Positions 59,973 to 64,000 of a stretch of DNA of 64,000 nt are shown piece by piece. Each line of letters starts with the position of its first letter. The stretch's first letter is position 1. The DNA lies in the NCBI GenBank assembly GCA_034509425.1, contig JAVTVJ010001185.1, positions 310,001-374,000 of the forward strand, read 5' to 3'. A model generated the notes under the pieces. The model did no database searches. It saw nothing but the letters and a program-made list of their open reading frames with translations, and was not told the DNA's origin. Made by a program: the position numbers and the translations under genes. Source of the DNA: Eopsaltria australis (lineage: Eukaryota > Chordata > Aves > Passeriformes > Petroicidae).

Positions 59973-62900
59973 AAGTCTTTGTCTTGGAAAGAAAATGATG
60001 CCAACATGTCCTTTGGGATTCACTCCTCCCACTGATAGCAAAGCTGGCTCTGATTCTCCAGAGAACAGGTTCGTTCCTGAAGTGATTGTCCAACACCATG
60101 ACTGACCATGCTCTGTCTTACCAGGCAATGCTATAAAATGCAAGCACATGTCCAGGATGTTCCTTAAGTAGTGAACTACCTTGTAATAGTGACATATTCC
60201 CTGCCTCCTGTGTTTTTATGATATTTTTAATGATTTTGCTGGTCTGGCATCTACTGTATTCTATAAAGCACCCATCTTCTGTCTTCCCCATCCCTCCTAT
60301 GCAGCCTCATGACTAAAATCATCTACACTAAAATCACTACTACATTTGGCGTCTGCAGAGGGACAGCTCTGTTTAGGCGTGCAGATCACACCATTTAAGA
60401 CCTGCACAGCTTGCTGTCGTTAACAGACAGTGTCAGGGAGAAATCAATCCACCATTCTTTTAAGAAAATCTCTGTTGTGACTTGTAACAAAGCAAGAACA
60501 GTTTTGTAGACTGGTTGAAGTCATGTTAAGGTTACAGAGGAAAGATAATAGATGCCATGTCCTTGTCCGGAGACTGCCCCAGGAAGTACACTGCAGGGCC
60601 ATTATGTCTACATTACGTCAAGGTTTCTACTGACATAATTATGTTAGGCATTGATCTTGCCTACCACATTATCTATCAAGCAGATATAATATAATTGACA
60701 CTACCACAACAATTCACTGTGCAAGGCCACTCATGGAACTACATGTTCGGGTTATTTAGCTGTGTTTAAAATTTTTGCTAGAAAGTAAAATTTCCTGGGG
60801 AAAAAAGAAATCAGTCCAGTTGAAGGAAAAGAATTTGATCAGGGTCTGGCAAATCATTAAAATCAGTGTATTAAGAAGGAAACTGTCTGCTCAGCAAAAT
60901 AATAAGATTTCTAAAATTAGTAAGGCAGTTTATTTTTATTTCCTCTGAATTTCCAGCTACTGGAAGAAAGAGTATGTTTTGCCTGACAGTACTTTTTATT
61001 ATGTAAAACAATTCTTTGTATGGGATACAAATCCATAAACTTCAATTTTAACTTCTTTAAATGCCTGATGTCTTTAAGAATATTACTGGCATTATGGAGG
61101 ATTAGCAATTACATGACAGAGTAAGCACAGTGATCTGAACTAAAGCAAAAACAGAACCCCAGAACCCAAGATACAGAGGTAACTAAGGAGGATATTAATA
61201 TATTATGCACCATTGCTAACATTTTGTCTAAAGTTTATCCTAATTGTTTACGTGCATGTATTTAACAGTTCAGGTGTAACCATTAGAATAAATATAAACT
61301 AAAGACATGGCTGTGATAGATGCAGTGTGTCTCAGAGTGTAAGACAAGGACAAGAAACAGTACCTAACAGCACCAGATTTGGGACATCTATACTGTTAGA
61401 TGCAAAGCAAGAGGACTGATCTGCCCTGGGAATTGGAAGCATCCAAGAAAGTCCCTGTCCAGGACCAGGAAGCACCCTGAATCAATCCACTTGCTAGCAC
61501 AAAGCCAAATATGATCTCCCATGCTGTACACTTTGCTGTCTAAGGCACAGTTTTGTTCAAAGTACCTTCTGCTGGAAATACGTGTCTCATTAATGCAGCT
61601 TTCTTTCCATGTTGTATACTATTGTCTTCTCTCTTACTACACAGGATGAACTTTTGTTTCTGGAATTGCCCCTCTCACATTTTACTGCAATCTGTATTCA
61701 AAGTCCAGCTTAGTCCTAGAGTAGCATGGCAGATATTCAGATACACTATTTAATACTAGTCTAGTGTTTGATCTATAAGTCCAGGGCAACAGTTCTGCAT
61801 GAATGCTGCTTTGGAAGAAGAGAGCTTTTCTGACTCACTGTATGCTTTCACATTTTTCAAACATTTTCTTAAGCAGTCTAAAGATGAAACTTGAAAAGCT
61901 CACATTTTGCAGAATAATTTTGTTACTTTCTTGTCCGTTACACAAAGATTCATCTGAATCTCCTGTGCTATTGCTGTCACCTGAGGCTTTTACTTCATTT
62001 GATGTGGTCTTGTCTGGAAGACTGTGTTTCCTAAACCGGAAAAAACAAATCCTATAGAATATATTGAGCATCCAGTCTGTGAAACTGCCCAGCCTGAGAA
62101 ATGGCAAGATATTGTTAGGCACATGGACATGATTAAAGTTGCCCTGACATTTCCCTTTTGCATTGCCATATTTTCCAAATGACCAAAATACCTTGGATTT
62201 AAAGAGAGAGGTACTTCTGCTTTTCAGAGGTGCATTTTCACCAATAAAACATCTCTGTTGTGTATGCCTTTCTGAGAGAAGCAAAAGAGCACAAAGCTGA
62301 ATGTTACCTTGCAAGACAGGTACAGTTTAGACTTCTGTCATCTGCCCTTAAAGCTTTTTACTTCACTGTTCATTAAGAGCAGAAGTAATTCAGCTACACT
62401 TACTGTGGAAGTCAAAAACGAGACAACAGTTTCCAGACAAGTGGAACCTGTCTCCTTTGACCACCTAGGGTAGGGCATACTATTACTGACAATGGAGCAG
62501 GAAACACTAAGAAAATACTGCAATTATGGCGTTTGACCCGCTTTCCAACAGAGATCTGTGAAACTTCACACTCCGGTCATAATTTTCTTATGGCTTTGAA
62601 ATGACCTGCTGATTGCAAAACTTTTAAATTGAGTGGAAAAAGGGGTTGGTTCTGACATCTCAAAATGCCCTGTAAAGGTACAGCTGATTGGAACATTGAC
62701 TTCTAGAGGATTTTAATAAAAACTCAAAGGTATCCATCAGCGTTCTGAATAGTGCATACTTTTCTCTCCCTATAACAAGCCCCATCTACCTTAGCAGTAC
62801 AAGCTGATAAAAGTGTATTCTCTGCTGACATGCTTGTCAGCTTCCAAGAGACATGTAATGTACAGGAGTCTCCACTGGGTAGTCCTGGAAACAGAAGCTT

Positions 62901-64000
62901 TATGGTTTAGTTCTAAAGTTATAAAGCTCTGGAAGACATACTGACCCTTGCCTATAGTATTTTACCACTTCAAAGGCTGTCTCTCAACTATCTATTTTAA
63001 TCTCCATCACTAAAATTGACCTGTTGTTTCACACCTGCTCTTTGTATTTTCAACTGCATTTTACAGTTACAAAATGACATACACAATATACCAAGATTAT
63101 ACAACCAACTACACTTTTCTCTGTACAGTGCATAGGTTTTGATTTTTCAATCTGACTTCAGTCAAGCATTTTGAAATTAGCATGACGGTCTCAGTTACCC
63201 TCTTACTGTAATGTGCTCCAAGTCGTAAGAGTCACAATCATAAGCTGTAATTATAGGCTTAGTGATTAGAATTACCTGTGTCATGAGTCATTACCTAGAA
63301 TTAGCCCTGTGTCAAGAGTGAAGCCACGATGCCATCAGAATCCACCAGAAGTTACCAAGCTTTCAAATCAGTGATGAAATGACTGTGTTTGAAAAGGTGT
63401 TCACACCTTACAAATGTTTGCTTTTTTCTTCTACTAAAGAAGTAAATGAATGTGAGTGATCTGTTACATCATGTATTTCACTTACCTTGGATGTTCAGCC
63501 TAAGCTGTTTCAATACGGAGATGACACAAGTGACCTCACAGAATAACTTTATGAAGTTCCATGTGACTTTCTTATGCAACATGAGAGATCTACTTGCAAC
63601 AGACTAAACCAAAAGGAACTTAGAAGGCAGTTAGTTTTTACAAGCATGAAAGCAATCAGAATCATGAGCTGAATTAGGCAACCAAACTATAATTCAGTGT
63701 ATTTTTTCAGACTACGATCCCTTCACATCTTTTGCAACCTACCCATAACAGTGAAACAAAGAATTGAGTACACAGAGATTTTCTAGCTCAGTGAAGCTTT
63801 GTGAGTGTTATGCTGGCAGGGAGCACAGCCCAAGCAGCAGGCTGGCAGGTCGTTCCACAGCACACCGTGGCACAGGTGAGATGAACACTGCAGCAGCAGA
63901 GCAATGGGAAAGGAAGGGTGACAGAAAAAAACCACAAGTGAAGCTGCTGTGAAGAGTTATTTTTAGCTGGCAATACTTGCAGATATTGCCATATGCCCTT

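Larger units (their letters stand above)
59621..64000. other. intergenic DNA, right end of window
   Basis: Two CR1 3' ends near 59.8-60.0 kb, then about 4 kb with no recognised gene. A minus-strand frame (61835-62326) is open for about 160 codons but lacks an early ATG. Confidence 0.7.

Noticed and set aside
46961..64000. Expected neighbour gene DTWD2
   Set aside because: None of the DTW-domain motifs I know could be found in any frame; the gene probably lies farther right.
1..64000. tRNA genes or small nucleolar RNAs in introns
   Set aside because: No tRNA B-box-like GGTTCGA context with a foldable partner was seen, and C/D or H/ACA boxes are too short to support by eye.

Overview
The window is vertebrate nuclear DNA, most likely from a bird. 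Three things point that way: the protein is a close DMXL1 orthologue broken into small GT-AG exons, several CR1 LINE fragments with the typical avian 3' tail are present, and the background is AT-rich with one sharp CpG island. The species cannot be named. DMXL1 is Z-linked in chicken, so a sex-chromosome origin is plausible but cannot be read from the sequence.

Left and centre (429-46518, minus strand): one gene fills 72% of the window. It is DMXL1 (Dmx-like 1, a rabconnectin-3 alpha paralogue), a WD40 scaffold that works with WDR7 and ROGDI in vertebrate V-ATPase assembly and regulation. I placed 24 consecutive coding exons. Every junction is GT-AG, every phase joins, and together they encode 6495 nt = 2165 codons with no stop or frameshift. 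The start codon is at 46518-46516. The gene runs off the left edge after exon 24, so the C-terminal part of the protein (roughly 860 residues if it is as long as the mammalian protein) lies outside. Exons 1-18 carry the WD40-rich half, exons 18-23 the Rav1-like C-terminal domain, and exon 24 a serine/acidic linker plus a conserved helical block.

Promoter (about 46050-46960): a CpG island covers exon 1, with GC boxes, an NRF1-like GCGCATGC, a palindromic CACGTG E-box and a 22-bp direct repeat.

Repeats inside the introns: an LTR of an old endogenous retrovirus in intron 9 (about 20182-20805), a probable second LTR in intron 23, CR1 pieces in introns 1 and 2, TA/CA microsatellites, and a 168-bp tandem duplication beside the exon 5 acceptor.

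Right part (46960-64000): intergenic and AT-rich. No gene could be supported. It holds a 548-bp solo LTR with a perfect 6-bp target-site duplication (59073-59620), CR1 3' ends just after it, poly-A tracts, and a GC-rich patch near 57.0-57.2 kb.

The best candidate for something undescribed is a 114-bp potential cassette exon in DMXL1 intron 5 (29199-29312). It has canonical splice sites, the correct 2-2 phase, and is open only in the frame that exons 5 and 6 require. No new multi-gene system is visible.
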